Source: Ovis canadensis (Eukaryota; Chordata; Mammalia; Artiodactyla; Bovidae). From it: 64,000 nt of DNA. A program made the translations under genes and the position numbers. Shown here piece after piece: positions 1-9,736 of the stretch (positions are counted from its first letter, which is position 1; each line of letters begins with the position of its first letter). Below the pieces are notes generated by a model. It was given only the letters and a program-made list of their open reading frames with translations. It made no database searches and was not told the origin of the DNA. Location: assembly GCF_042477335.2 (NCBI RefSeq), contig NC_091263.1, positions 72,162,501 to 72,226,500 of the forward strand. The letters are read 5' to 3'.

Positions 1-72
1 TCCAAATGGGAATAAAATAGTACTTACTACATGGGGCTCAGTGAAAATTAGATGAAGTAAATGAGCTAGTCT
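1..72 (+). repeat. MIR SINE, 3' part
   Basis: Reads like the part of MIR just after the conserved core: an 'aaatggga' stretch, 'tagtactta', then 'gatgaagtaaatgag'. It is cut by the window edge and diverged. Family assignment is from memory of the consensus. Confidence 0.45.
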
Positions 73-81
73 ATAAAAATA

Positions 82-235
82 TTAATGACTGTGCTATTCA
101 GACTAATGACAGCCCCCAGATGCCCATCTTCTAATCCCCAGAACCTGTCATTATGTTACCTTACGTGGCAAAAGGGAATTTGCACATGTGATTAAATTAA
201 AGATTTTGAGATGAGGTTATCTAAGTAAGTTCAAT
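82..235 (+). repeat. Old mammalian interspersed repeat, left half
   Basis: Resembles a common ancient mammalian repeat ('ccagaacctgtcattatgttacctta...ggcaaaaggg...ttgcacatgtgatt'). I cannot name the family with confidence. The right half resumes at about 567 after a BovB insertion. Confidence 0.45.
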
Positions 236-239
236 GGAA

Positions 240-566
240 TGCAGGAGATCAAATCAGTTAATCCTAAAGGAAATCAACCCTGAATATTCATTGGAAGGAC
301 TTGATGCTGAGGTTGAAGCTCCAGTACTTTGGCCACCTGATGCGGAGAGCTGATTTATGAAGACCCTGATGCTGGACAAGATTGAGGGCAGGAGGAGAAG
401 GGGCAACAGAGGACGAGATGGTTGGATGGCATCACCGACTCAGTGGACATGAACTTGAGCAAACTCTGGGAGATGGTGAAGGACAGGGCAGCCTGGCATG
501 CTGCAGTCCATGGGGTCACAAAGAGCTGGGCAAGACTGAATGACTAAACAACTACAACAATCACAA
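240..566 (+). mobile_element. BovB LINE, 5'-truncated 3' end
   Basis: This is the terminal part of BovB in sense orientation: 'cctgatgctgg', 'aggaggagaagggg', 'gatggttggatggcatcac', 'catgctgcagtccatgggg', then an 'aacaactacaacaa' tail. It splits the old repeat around it and cannot be autonomous, because only the last ~330 bp are present. Confidence 0.85.
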
Positions 567-876
567 GCGTGTTTTATGTAAGAGGGAGGCAGAAAGGTCA
601 GAATCAGTGAGAGAGATCTGAAGTCACTCCACTATGGGCTTTGAAGAGGGAGCATCAGACTCATGCCGAGGAATGCAGGCAGCCTCTAGAAGCTCGAAGA
701 GACAAGGAACTGAGTCCTCCTCTAGAGCCTGCAATGCAGCGCTGCTGACGCCTAGGTTTCAGCCGTGTAACGCTCATTTCAGACTCCTCACCTCCAGAGC
801 TTTAAGAGAGTGAATTTGTGTGGTTTTAAACCACTGTGGTGATGTGTTACAGCAGCAGTAAGAAACTGATGCGAAT
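567..876 (+). repeat. Old mammalian interspersed repeat, right half
   Basis: Continues the element of 82-235: 'aggaatgcaggcagcctctagaagctcg', 'cctctagagcctgcaatg' and a 3' end like '..accactgtggtgatgtgttacagcagca'. The two halves are colinear, so BovB inserted into it later. Confidence 0.45.
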
Positions 877-899
877 GATAACGACTGCAGCAATGGCAC

Positions 900-1045
900 G
901 CGTGCACCTCTTTTCATGGATTAGCTCATTTAGTCCTTGCAAGGATCCCAGAGGTGGGAGCTGTTTATCCCATGTCACTGAGGAGAAGAAGGAGGCCCAA
1001 GAGGTTAAATGACATGACAAAGGGCGTTTGCCACCCAGTAAGTAA
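900..1045 (-). repeat. MIR SINE
   Basis: Reverse-strand MIR core: 'attagctcatttagtcctt', 'gaggagaag' and 'gaggttaaatgacatgac'. It is degenerate and abuts a Bov SINE piece on the right. Confidence 0.5.
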
Positions 1046-1160
1046 TGGACCAGTGTTCTTCCCTGGAGACTCGGAAGGACAGAGGAGCCTGGGGGGCCAC
1101 AGTCCGTGGGCTCACAAAGAATCGGATGCAACTGAGCGAATAAGCATGAATGTATACACA
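1046..1160 (+). mobile_element. Bov-A/Bov-tA SINE body, head missing
   Basis: Contains 'cagtgttcttccctggaga', 'cagaggagcctgg' and 'caactgagcgaata', the BovB-derived body of Bov SINEs. No tRNA-like head is present. Confidence 0.7.
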
Positions 1161-1411
1161 AGCGATGGATCGCAGCGTCAAAAAATAACTCAAAGACAGA
1201 GAGTTATTTATTTGCTTGCTATTTACCTGTAAAGAGAAGAAGAATCTTTAGTTTCTTTGCCAGCCGGCCACTGTGAGTGAGGCTGGTCAGCGTTCTGATC
1301 TTCCGCTGATAGAAAGACAGAACATTTAGTTGTTTATGGGTGCCCCAGAAGACCTGGAGAGTTTAGCTTTCTCTGTGCGAGGCCCGTCAGCGTCCTTGCC
1401 ACCATCTCCAT

Positions 1412-1652
1412 GTTCATCGTTGCTGTTGTTCAGTCCATAAGCTGTGTCCAACTCTTTCTGACCCCAGGGACTGCAGCACGCCAGGCTTCCCTGTCCTTCA
1501 CCATCTCCCGGAGCTTGCTCAAACTCATGCCCATTGAGTCGGTGAAGCCATCCAATCATCTCATCCTCTGTCACCCCCTTCTCCTCCTGCCTTCAATCTT
1601 TCCAAGCATCAGGGTCTTTTCTAATGAGTCGGCTCCTCGCTTGTTCATTAGA
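1412..1652 (-). mobile_element. BovB LINE 3' fragment
   Basis: Antisense BovB end: 'gttgttcagtcc', 'gactgcagcacgccaggc', 'tcatcctctgtcaccccc', 'tcttttctaatgagtcggc'. The similarity stops abruptly at about 1652, so it is 5'-truncated. Confidence 0.85.
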
Positions 1653-1941
1653 CAGGTTTGTACTATCACCCTTATCTGAAGTCCTCTCTACTGTGGCATC
1701 CAGCCTGATTTCAGTTGCCTTTCAAGCCATTTCAGTCACCAGGAGCAAACCAATGAGTCTCCCCGATGCCCCCAGCCCCTGCACACATCCACGTCTGGAG
1801 AAGCACAGAAACCTTAATCTGGATTGACCAGAATACCCTCCTGGCACTCCAACCATTTTTCACATACTCCGTTCCTCAAATTTTCCTCTTCCTTTTATGC
1901 TTTCCAAATGTCTGGGTCTGTCTAGAATTGCCTTCCTCTAA

Positions 1942-2161
1942 GGGGCTTCCCTGGGGGCTCAGAAGGTAAAGAATCGGCCTGCAGTGCAGGAGACCCAGCT
2001 TTGATCCCTGGAGCGGGAAGATCCCCTGGAGAAGGGAATGGCAACCCACTCCAGTATTCTTGCCTGGAGAATTCCCATGGACAGAGGAGCCTGGCGGGCG
2101 ACAGTCCGTGGGATCGCAGAGAAGCAGACAGGACTGAACGGGTAACACTTCCACTTTCACT
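1942..2161 (+). mobile_element. Bov-tA SINE, full length
   Basis: It has the tRNA-Glu-derived head ('ggcttccctgggggctcagaaggtaaagaatcggcctgcagtgcaggag', split here only for description) followed by the BovB-derived body ending in 'acttccactttcac'. The B-box region is altered ('gctttgatccc'), so Pol III activity is doubtful. Confidence 0.85.
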
Positions 2162-3240
2162 AGGTACAAAAACCGAGGCCACAGCCCTCTGTTCGTCACC
2201 ACACTACGCTGTCTTCCTGGGGTGTCATGTTCTAAACCGGATGTCAGGCCACAGTGTCTCGAACACAGACCTGGGTTTGTTCTGGAAGAGAGGGGAGGGC
2301 AGGCCCCTGGTCTTGAGAAGCACAAACGATTTCCTCTAGGCCCACACTCAGCTGAACTGCACCCCTCTGCTTACCTTGAGAACCTCACATCACCCCTCTG
2401 AGCCTCACTTCTGGCACCCAGGTGCGTGCACGGATGTTTGAGGTACAGAGGAGTGTGGCAATGGTGTGCAAGCCACAAAGTGCTGTGCACGCATCTCTCT
2501 GGGGACACAGAAGCTCACTCAGCACCGGTTTTCTCACCGCAGAAGGCTCGTGCCTGGGGGACAGGCAGTGTTATGACACTGCATATTTCGCAGTGCTTTC
2601 AGCTCCAGCTTCTGCCCCAACCCCTGTTGGGTCCCCCAGGGGTGAGGCTGGGTGGGAGAGCAATTATCTTTTCCTTTTTCCCTCCTATTGGACTTTAATG
2701 ATCTGTCAGCTCTCCTAGGGACTGTAAATAAAGGGGTAGGAGAGGTGACTTTTGGAAACACACTGCAATGATTCTCCCCGTGAGCATAGCCACCCAGGCA
2801 GGCTCTTGTTTTTAAAGTGGGGCCCTGCAGTCTCTGGCATGAAGTTTCATAGCGACGGGGTTGCAAGCTGTCGCCCCCATGCTGCCATGGTTAATGTTTT
2901 AATTGGTAATTAAGTCGAGAGGTCCAATTCAGCCCAGGCTCCTTTCGGCACGTGCGTGGTCTCTCTCCACAGTCTCCTGTTTCCTCAAAGGGAAAAACGT
3001 GTCTCTCCCAGACGCGTCCCACCTGCAATGTCTTAACTTTTGTTCCATCTCCCACACATTGTCTCTGATCCCAAGTTACTCAGTAGTGTGGCTGGATCAG
3101 CCAAGTCCACTGTGTGAAAAAAAAGATTAGGTCAGATCTAAGCAAAATTAGGTTCTAAATATGAGCAGAGCATGCGGTATAAAGATACCCAGACTCATGG
3201 TCTGGATGACGAAGACGCTCACCTTTATTAGGATCAGGCA
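2162..3240. other. No recognisable feature
   Basis: I see no family I can name and no convincing exon. The open frames here are short, overlap in opposite strands and have no coding look. An AT-rich stretch lies at 2880-2920. Confidence 0.4.
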
Positions 3241-3244
3241 CAGA

Positions 3245-3400
3245 ATCAGGTATTAGCATTACCTCATGGGCTCCTCACAACAGCCTCGATGGTGGGTGCT
3301 GTTATTGTTTTATTACGCAGATGAGGCAACTGAGACTCAGAGAGGTTGAGTGACTAGTCCACGGTCACACATCTAGTCTTGGCCCCAGGATGTGATCTCA
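3245..3400 (-). repeat. MIR SINE
   Basis: Antisense MIR: 'cctcatgggctcctcacaaca', 'ttattacgcagatgaggcaactgagactcagagaggttgag', 'cacggtcacac' (quoted as separate matches). This is a well-preserved core. Confidence 0.75.
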
Positions 3401-4299
3401 GGAAGCCTCGTTCCAGGACCTCACACTGTCCTCCTCCTGTGGATCTGAGACTGTATTCACCATACTCACTCATTCATGTAATCATTAATCCATTCAGCTT
3501 TACTGGAGAAGGGGGACATCTTTATAGGAGCTGGCCCCAGAATATTTCTGCAGTTGGGCACTGTCATTACATCACTGCAGACAGGAGGGACCCACCAGGT
3601 AAATGCCAGGAGGTCTGATGGGGCAAGCTGGAACTGGGCATGGATCCTCTGGTGCCCTGAAAAGCCCACCTGAGCTTGCAAATCTGGGGGTAACCGGATA
3701 GTTAGTGGGGCTTTTCCAACAGCCTGAGAAATCGGTGCTTGTGGCCATCGCTGAAAACAAGAGGTGCTAAGAAGTCTACAACCTTGAGAAAACCGCCAAC
3801 AAGCAGGGCCCAAGTGCTGCCTCCCAACTTCAACCCGACAGCTTCTTATGAGCAGGATATGCTTTACAATGTCTTGCTTGTGGTCCTCGTCCTTCACATG
3901 TCCGGAGGTGGAAATGATCCAGGTTCCTTTGCGGCCCCAAGTCTGATCTGACGATGTACTTGGAAGGAAAAGGTCCGGAACCACATTCCTTCCTGCAGAC
4001 ACTCTTGGGTCCCAGAGCCCGGGGCCTGAGCTATTTATTGTGGATGCCCTGCTGCCCGCTGTCGCTTCCTGTATGGTCTAGATGGATGCAGGTAGAGACA
4101 GGGCGGGAGAGGTGCCCATGGGGGATGGACCACGACTCTCACCAGAGAGACACTAACAATGGCTTCATGCCTCCTGGTTCCCGCAAGGGAGGGGCGCGCT
4201 GCAGGGAAGCTGCCGCCAGCCAGCCAGCCAGCCAGGACCATGATTTTGGTGGGAGGAAGCTAGGATCCGGTCTTGGAGGGTGAGGAAGGCCTAGGATCA
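3401..4299. other. No recognisable feature
   Basis: No young repeat and no gene-like frame stand out. A short 'cagccagccagccagccagg' microsatellite (GCCA units) lies near 4217-4236. Confidence 0.35.
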
Positions 4300-4449
4300 T
4301 TAAGAGAGGGAGACGCAGAGGTTGCCTGGGTGACCAGGGCTGTTTTCATGAGCACATCCTCCGTCCCTTCATTCCAGAGCCTCCCTCCACACCCCAAATC
4401 CCTCTTCTTCCCTCCCCCAGAGTTCACCCTCAGAACAACACACACAGGG
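4300..4449 (+). repeat. Tandem duplication, copy 1
   Basis: This segment ('ttgcctgggtgaccagggc...tcattccagag...cctcttcttcc...acacacaggga') returns at 4735-4902 with substitutions and small indels. The matching start is 'taagaga' in both. A CHR-type SINE follows directly, which separates the copies. Confidence 0.8.
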
Positions 4450-4724
4450 ACTTCCCTGGTGGTCCAGTGGTTAAGAATCCGCCTTGCAAAGCAGGGGACA
4501 TCGGTTCGATCCCGGGTCCAGGAAGATCCTATATGCCTTGGGGTAACCAAGCCTGTGTGTCAGAACTACTGAAGCCTGAGCACCCTGGAGCCTGGGCTGT
4601 GTGCAACAAGAGAAACTGCTGCACTGAGAAGCACTCACACCACAGCTGGAGAGTAGCCCCCGCTCGCCGCAATTCGAGAAAGAATGCACAGCAACGAAGA
4701 CCCAGCGCAGCCAAAAATTAAAAA
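4448..4724 (+). mobile_element. CHR-type tRNA-derived SINE
   Basis: Begins 'ggacttccctggtggtccag', then a B-box-like 'ggttcgatccc', then the long CHR body ('tactgaagcctgagcacc', 'gaagacccagcgcagccaaaa') and an A-rich tail. It sits at the end of copy 1 of a tandem duplication. Confidence 0.85.
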
Positions 4725-4902
4725 ATGTTCTGTTTTAAGAGAAGAAGCAAAGGCTGCCTGGGTGACCAAGAGCCTGTTCGTGAAAGCACCTTCTCCGTTC
4801 TTTCATTCCAGAGAGCCTCCCCCTGCGCCCCGACTCCATCTTCTTCCTCCCCGCGTTCAGCCTCCACACGACACACGCAGGGAGTTGACTGTTCTGCTTT
4901 TA
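4725..4902 (+). repeat. Tandem duplication, end of unit 1 and copy 2
   Basis: Copy 2 runs 'aagagaagaagcaaagg...ggtgaccaag...cattccagag...cacacgcaggga' and then 'tgttctgctttt'. Just before copy 2 (4726-4736) is 'tgttctgtttt', which is the end of unit 1 displaced by the SINE. The original unit was therefore about 165 bp. I estimate the copies at very roughly 80% identical. Confidence 0.7.
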
Positions 4903-5104
4903 TTCGAGCATTCTATACCCAACACGTGGCTAACAGGGGCCTGCTCCATGCTGGGAATCATGCCAGGGGCTTGGCACACACTCTCCCCATTTACCTGCAT
5001 AGCAGCTGGGGCCCCCGGGGAGGACTTTTACACCCATCTCACCGATGAGAAGAGATGGTGACTCAGCTGAGCCAGAATTCCATCCAGGGATATTGCCTGC
5101 AAAG

Positions 5105-5716
5105 ACTGCTCTTGCCACTCATAACCATCTACTCATTCATTCAAAAAATAGCTATTTTTGACATGTGCCAGCTGTTGTGCAAGGCACTGGCAGTATAGAA
5201 ATAAACGAGGCGGACACGGTGCTTGTCTCTGTGTCCTCAGTTTCCAGGGGGAAGACAGACCCCTCCGTCACAAGGTAACTGGCACACCGGCTCACTATAA
5301 GTCACGGCCGTTGCCATTGGAAGGATGATGGATAGGTCTTGTGAGGACAGAGAAACAGGAGGTGGTGGGAGCGATCTAATACAGACTGTGGTCAGGGAAG
5401 CTGTCTCTGGGCAGGTGACATTTCAGCTGTACCTGACGGACTTCCCTGGTGGTGCAGTGGCTAAGAACCTGCCTGCCGATGCAGGCGGCATGGGTTCCAC
5501 CCCTGGTCCAGGAAGGTCGCCCATGCACCACAACCGTTGAGCCTGCAAGCCTGGAGCCTGTGCTGCAACAAGAGAAGAAGCCACCGCCGTGAGCAGCCCA
5601 CACACCGCAATGAAGAGTAGCCCCTGCTCACTGCAACAGTGAAGGCCCAGGCCAGCCAAAGATAAATGAACTCGACCTGAAGAGCTGGGAGAGCAAGAGG
5701 AAAGGCATTTAAGAAA
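5105..5716 (-). repeat. L2 LINE fragment, split by a SINE
   Basis: Reverse-strand L2 end: 'ctcattcattcaaaaaatag', 'gtgcaaggcactgg', then 'gtgacatttcagctgtacctga' and, after the SINE at 5441-5668, 'gacctgaagagctgggagagcaag'. The repeat of 'acctga' on both sides suggests the SINE's target-site duplication. Confidence 0.65.
5441..5668 (+). mobile_element. CHR-type tRNA-derived SINE
   Basis: 'gacttccctggtggtgcag' head, 'gcaggcggcatgggttccac' in the B-box region, 'caacaagagaagaagcc', and a 'gccagccaaagataaatga' tail. Inserted in an L2 relic. Confidence 0.85.
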
Positions 5717-5718
5717 CT

Positions 5719-5925
5719 GCTGTGTTAGTCGCTTAGTCGTGTCCAACTCTTTGCGACCCCGTGGACTGTAGCCACCAGGCTCCTCTGTCCGTGGGATTCT
5801 TCAGGCAAGAATACTGGAGTGGGGTGCCCTTCCCTTCTCCAGGGGATCTTCCCGACGCAGGGATCGAACCCAGGTCTCCTGCACTGCAGGCAGATTCTTT
5901 AGCATCTGAGCCACCAGGGAAGTCA
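5719..5925 (-). mobile_element. Bov-tA SINE, antisense
   Basis: Complete antisense copy, from 'tagtcgcttagtcgtgtcc' to 'gagccaccagggaagtc', with 'gggatcgaaccc' as the reverse complement of the B box. It is the left arm of an inverted pair with 5968-6177. Confidence 0.9.
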
Positions 5926-5967
5926 AGCTGTGCAGTGGCTATGCTTTTTTCTTTTGGGGGTGGGGTG

Positions 5968-6177
5968 GGGGCTTCCCTGGTGGCTCGGATGGTAAATAAT
6001 CCTCCCGCAATGTGAGAGACCTGGGTTCGATCACTGAGTCAGGAAGATCCCCTGGAGAAGGGAACAGCTACCCACTCCACTATTCTTGCTGGGAGAATCC
6101 CATGGACAGAGGAGCCTGGTAGGCTACAGTCCACAGGGTCGCAAAGAGTCGAACACGACTGAGCGACTTTCACTTTC
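5968..6177 (+). mobile_element. Bov-tA SINE, sense
   Basis: 'ggcttccctggtggctcgga' head, 'ctgggttcgatcac' B-box region, a body with 'cagaggagcctggtaggcta', ending 'gagcgactttcactttc'. Only about 42 bp separate it from the antisense copy to its left. Confidence 0.9.
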
Positions 6178-6479
6178 CTGGATTCTAACTTTTCATTTAA
6201 GGAACATCAGTGATGTACTCACTGCCGTCACAGCAAGGAAGGGGCTGGCTCTGCAGGAGAGACGACCTGTAGACCCAATTCTGGAATGCTTGGGAATGCC
6301 AAAGCTGGAAGCTGAATTCCAGGGCAGGTGGAAGTTGTAATTTCTCTCATATCAAGACAAAGTTGCCACACATGCCACCTTGACTTAGAAGTCCAAATAA
6401 AGAAAATGATATCCAACACTGTTCTGGTGTATGCATCACTAACCTAACCTGGGCAAAATTGCTGAGAAGCAATTACCTC
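6178..6479. other. No recognisable feature
   Basis: About 300 bp of low-complexity-free sequence with no repeat I can name and no exon signal. Confidence 0.35.
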
Positions 6480-6600
6480 TGAGTTCTCCATTTTACAGGT
6501 GAGGAGGCTCAGAGAGGTTAAGCGACTAACCCAAGGTCACCCAGCTAGAGATGAGAGGATTGAGACCCCAAATCAGACTTCTCTGACTCCGCAACCCATG
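6480..6600 (-). repeat. MIR SINE
   Basis: Antisense MIR core: 'ccattttacaggtgaggagg', 'ctcagagaggttaagcgac', 'cccaaggtcacccagctag'. Well preserved. Confidence 0.8.
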
Positions 6601-6673
6601 TGTTGCTGTGTGTGCATATGTGTTTACATAATAAATTCTAACATCTTTCCCAAACTTGTTTTTAAATATAAAG

Positions 6674-6813
6674 CCAAGAAGGCAATGGCACCCCGCTCCA
6701 GTGTTCTTGCCTGGAAAAACCCATGGACGGAGGACCCTGGGAGGCTGCAGTCCATGGGGTCGCACGGAGTCAGACACGACTGAAGCGACTTAGCAGCAGC
6801 AGTAGCAGCAGCC
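6674..6813 (+). mobile_element. Bov-A SINE, single unit
   Basis: 'agaaggcaatggcacccc', 'cagtgttcttgcctgg', 'cagtccatggggtcgcac', ending 'gaagcgacttagcagcagcag'. One Bov-A unit with the CAG-rich tail. The second unit of dimeric Bov-A2 is absent. Confidence 0.85.
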
Positions 6814-7189
6814 CTTTACTTTCATCCAAGGCTGGAGTTTATGGGGCTGTCCATCCAGGTCACCCAGAAAAGGCTTGGGGAAGCCAGCACACCCCTCCCC
6901 TCTCCTCCCTCCCAGAGTCCTGTGTTTGGGTAACAACGCCTTCCACAGACAGTACATATTTAAGCATCTCCAGGGCCCAGAACATCTGCTGCACGGATGC
7001 TCGCGTCTCCTCCTGCAGGTGCGTGGTTCTGCGTGGGCTAGAAGACGCGCTATAAATGTCAGCACGATATTCACACCCCACTGTCTAAGAATTGCCACGC
7101 CTTTGCAGAAGGGGTTGTGTCTGCAGCCGCAGGCATGGGAGACACACCCCCTCCAGGGATGCTGCGTCTGTGCTTGGTGCTCTTGGCAT
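6814..7189. other. No recognisable repeat
   Basis: Unassigned sequence leading into the GC-rich patch. It has overlapping open frames on both strands with no gene-like character. Confidence 0.35.
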
Positions 7190-7420
7190 CGCGAATGCGT
7201 GGAGGCGCGGGGCGAGGGGGCGGGGCGGGGCGCGGGTTGTGGTTTGGAGCGGTGGGAGTGCACACAGCCCGGCCAGAAACGAACCAGCCTGCCTGCCGAA
7301 CCCAGGCAGGGAGTCCGCCCACGGCCGCCCAGGGAAGGGCAGCAGGGTGACGATGTTTTCCGGCAGAGCGGGCTGCTTCCTGCTGCCCAGAGCTGGGCGG
7401 GGGCGGGGGGCGGATGTCTT
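7190..7420. promoter_or_regulatory. GC-rich, GC-box-bearing patch
   Basis: Local CpG-rich block with overlapping GC boxes near 7211-7236 ('gagggggcggggcggggcgc') and a second G-run cluster at 7394-7414 ('gggcgggggcggggggcgg'). These could bind Sp1/KLF factors and can also form G-quadruplexes. No exon or start site is evident, so promoter function is only a possibility. Confidence 0.3.
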
Positions 7421-7689
7421 CTCGGTAATTTAGAGGGAACAAAGAACCAAATCAAACGCCGACTCTTGCCAACTCTAGGGAGACTCATCAGTGTAAGAAG
7501 CAGTTTATCATAAAGGAATTGGGCTTCTCCTCACAGAAGTAATCACCCTGGAAGGCTGTCTAAGTCTCACAACCAGTTTTGAAAACAAGCCAGAGTGAGT
7601 TTTACCAAGGCTTCTGTTTATTCCTCTCCTGGACCATTAGGGAGGCAGTTCTTCACGCTCACGGTCCTTACTGGGGCTGTGTTCCCAGC

Positions 7690-8390
7690 CTTTGGTCTAT
7701 CATATCGTCCTGGGATGAGACTGGACCGGTGGGTGCCTTGCTGGGACATTTAAGAATAGGACAGGCCCCTGGTAGCCAGCTCTAGGGGTCGACTGGACAC
7801 CCGAGGTCTCTCTCTGTCCTGCGTCCCACCTCCCTTCTGCTGAGGACTCCCATTTACTGCAGGGCACCACTACTGCCTCAAGTCTACTTGGTTTGGGAGG
7901 AGCTGACTCCCATCCAGTTCTAAAGATGGAGATGTGACCCAGGCCCAGCCAATGGGCAGATTCCATTGCCATGGCCTCCGTCACTGATCTGAGGGTGGGC
8001 CCGTGACCCAGATCTGTCCAGTGAGAGACAAGTCTGGGACCGTTGCTGGAGCTGCTGGTGAAAGAGAAGTTCTCTTTTCACAAGTGCTGCTGACAGCCAA
8101 GAGCTGGGGCTGGGGCCTCTCAAAGTCATCTTGCCACTAAGAGCAGAGGGCCTGTCACAGGATTAAGCTGACCTGAAGGAAAGTAGAGCACTGAAGAAGA
8201 GCCATAGACAGCTTCCAGATGGCATCTGTAGGGCACCTAGACCCAGCCATGCCTGAAGCTGTCATGGCCCTGGAAAGCGTTACATAAGTGAAGCCATTTA
8301 TCCCTCTGTGATCAAGTCAGTGTGAACTGGGTTTCTAACACTTTCCACCAGGAGAATCTTGACTCACGCCAGGCATTTACTTAACCAAGG
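7690..8390 (+). repeat. Old mammalian repeat, family B, copy 1
   Basis: Shows the string 'gtgacccaggcccagccaatgg', 'gtgacccagatctgtccagtgaga' and '...aactgggtttctaacactttcca' in separate places. The same order recurs at about 17100-17510 (same strand) and inverted at 19930-20740 and 54640-55075. The family is ancient and I cannot name it. Confidence 0.5.
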
Positions 8391-9118
8391 GATCTGATGC
8401 TCCCAAGAAATCAGGGCAGGGCTCGGTTCAAGGGCAGGCTGAGGGTGCCTGCTGATAGACAAGAGGCTTGAGCCTGGTGGACGCTAAAGGCCCAAGCCCA
8501 GGGCTAGGAATTTTCCTGCATGTCGTGTGGTAATCAAAACCAGCGCTCTGTATAAAGATGCCCAACACCGTGAGTCATCAGGGAAGCCTAAATCAAAACC
8601 ACAATGAGATATCACTTCTCACCCACTAGGATGGCTAGAACTGTTTTTTTTAATTTTATTTTTTTAATGGAAAAAGGTACATTGGCAAGGATGTAGAGCC
8701 CTCATACACTGCTGTAGGGAAGGTAAAATGGAGCAGCTACTTTGGAAAGCAGTCTGGCAGTTCCCCAAACAGTTATATACAGAGTTACCATACGACCCAG
8801 CAATTCCCCTCCTAGGTCTGTACCTCTAGAAAACTGGAAACATGTTCATACAAGAACTGGTACACAAGCTGTTCACAGCAGCACTGTTCACAACAGTCAA
8901 AAGGTGGAGGCGACCGAAATGCCCAGCAACAGATGACGAACAAACAAAAGACGGAGAAACAAAATCTGGTCTATCCACGCAATGCAATATTATTCATCCA
9001 TAAAAGGATAGTGTGTGTGAACAGCGACAACACGGGTGAGTAAGCCCTGAAACACTGCACTAAGTGAAAGCGGGCAGACGCTCAGCCAGACGCATAGGAG
9101 TCCATTGATAGTTAATGT

Positions 9119-9201
9119 TATGGACACAGGAGCCTGGCGGGCTGCAGTCCATAGGGTCGCAAGAGCCAGACACGACCTAGCGACTAAACCACCACCACCA
9201 G
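9119..9201 (+). mobile_element. Bov SINE fragment with 9-bp TSD
   Basis: Body piece ('cacaggagcctggcgggctg', 'cacgacctagcgactaaac', ACC tail), flanked by the perfect direct repeat 'agttaatgt' at 9110-9118 and 9202-9210. The TSD shows it inserted already 5'-truncated. Confidence 0.85.
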
Positions 9202-9269
9202 AGTTAATGTCCAGCATAGAAGAACCAATGGAGACGGAAAGAAGATTAACACGTGCCATGGAGTGGGGA

Positions 9270-9475
9270 GTTTCCCTGGTGGCTCAGATGGTAAAGAATC
9301 TGCCTGCAATTCGAGAGACCTGCGTTCGACCCCTGGGTCAGGAAGATCCCCTGGAGGAGGACATGGCAACCCATTCCAGTGTTCTTGCATGGAAAATCCC
9401 AGGGACAGAGGAGCCTGGCGGGCTGCACTCCATGGGGGTCCCGAAGAATTGGACAGGACTGAGCCACTTTGACTT
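9270..9475 (+). mobile_element. Bov-tA SINE with 12-bp TSD
   Basis: Full tRNA-like head ('ccctggtggctcagatgg', 'gcgttcgacccctgg') plus body. Flanked by 'atggagtgggga' (9258-9269) and 'atggaatgggga' (9476-9487), one mismatch. Inserted in the L1M relic. Confidence 0.85.
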
Positions 9476-9736
9476 ATGGAATGGGGAAGGGAGGAATTTA
9501 GACTAGCTGCTAGGGGGTGTGTTGTTTCTTCTGTGGGATATGGAAATATTCTGGAATTAGATAGTTGCAGAATATAGTGAACATACTTAAAACACACACA
9601 CACACAGAAATGTATACTTTAAAACCTGCCGTGCTGGGAAGATCTGAACGAATGGGCAGGATCTCCTTCATGTGAAGGAAGTTGGTGAGGGGAATGGCTC
9701 AGGGATGAACACCTAGGTGAGAATATAAGGAATTTT

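Larger units (their letters stand above)
8552..9640 (+). repeat. L1M LINE 3' region, interrupted by two SINEs
   Basis: Matches the end of old mammalian L1 ORF2 and 3' UTR: 'atcaaaaccacaatgagatatcac', 'taccatacgacccagcaattcc', 'catgttcatacaagaactgg', 'caatattattcatcc', then 'gtatactttaaaacc' near the end (separate matches). SINEs lie at 9119-9201 and 9270-9475. The coding frame is broken. Confidence 0.75.

Noticed and set aside
1942-2161. Possible tRNA gene in the Bov-tA head
   Set aside because: The tRNA-Glu-like head is part of a SINE with a BovB-derived body and altered B box. The same holds for all other Bov-tA and CHR copies.
3466-4002. 178-codon minus-strand frame
   Set aside because: No domain, no splice or promoter signals; opposite-strand frames are comparable.
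6790-7513. Frames of about 210-230 codons on both strands
   Set aside because: They cross a Bov-A SINE and a GC-rich patch, mirror each other and show no domain.
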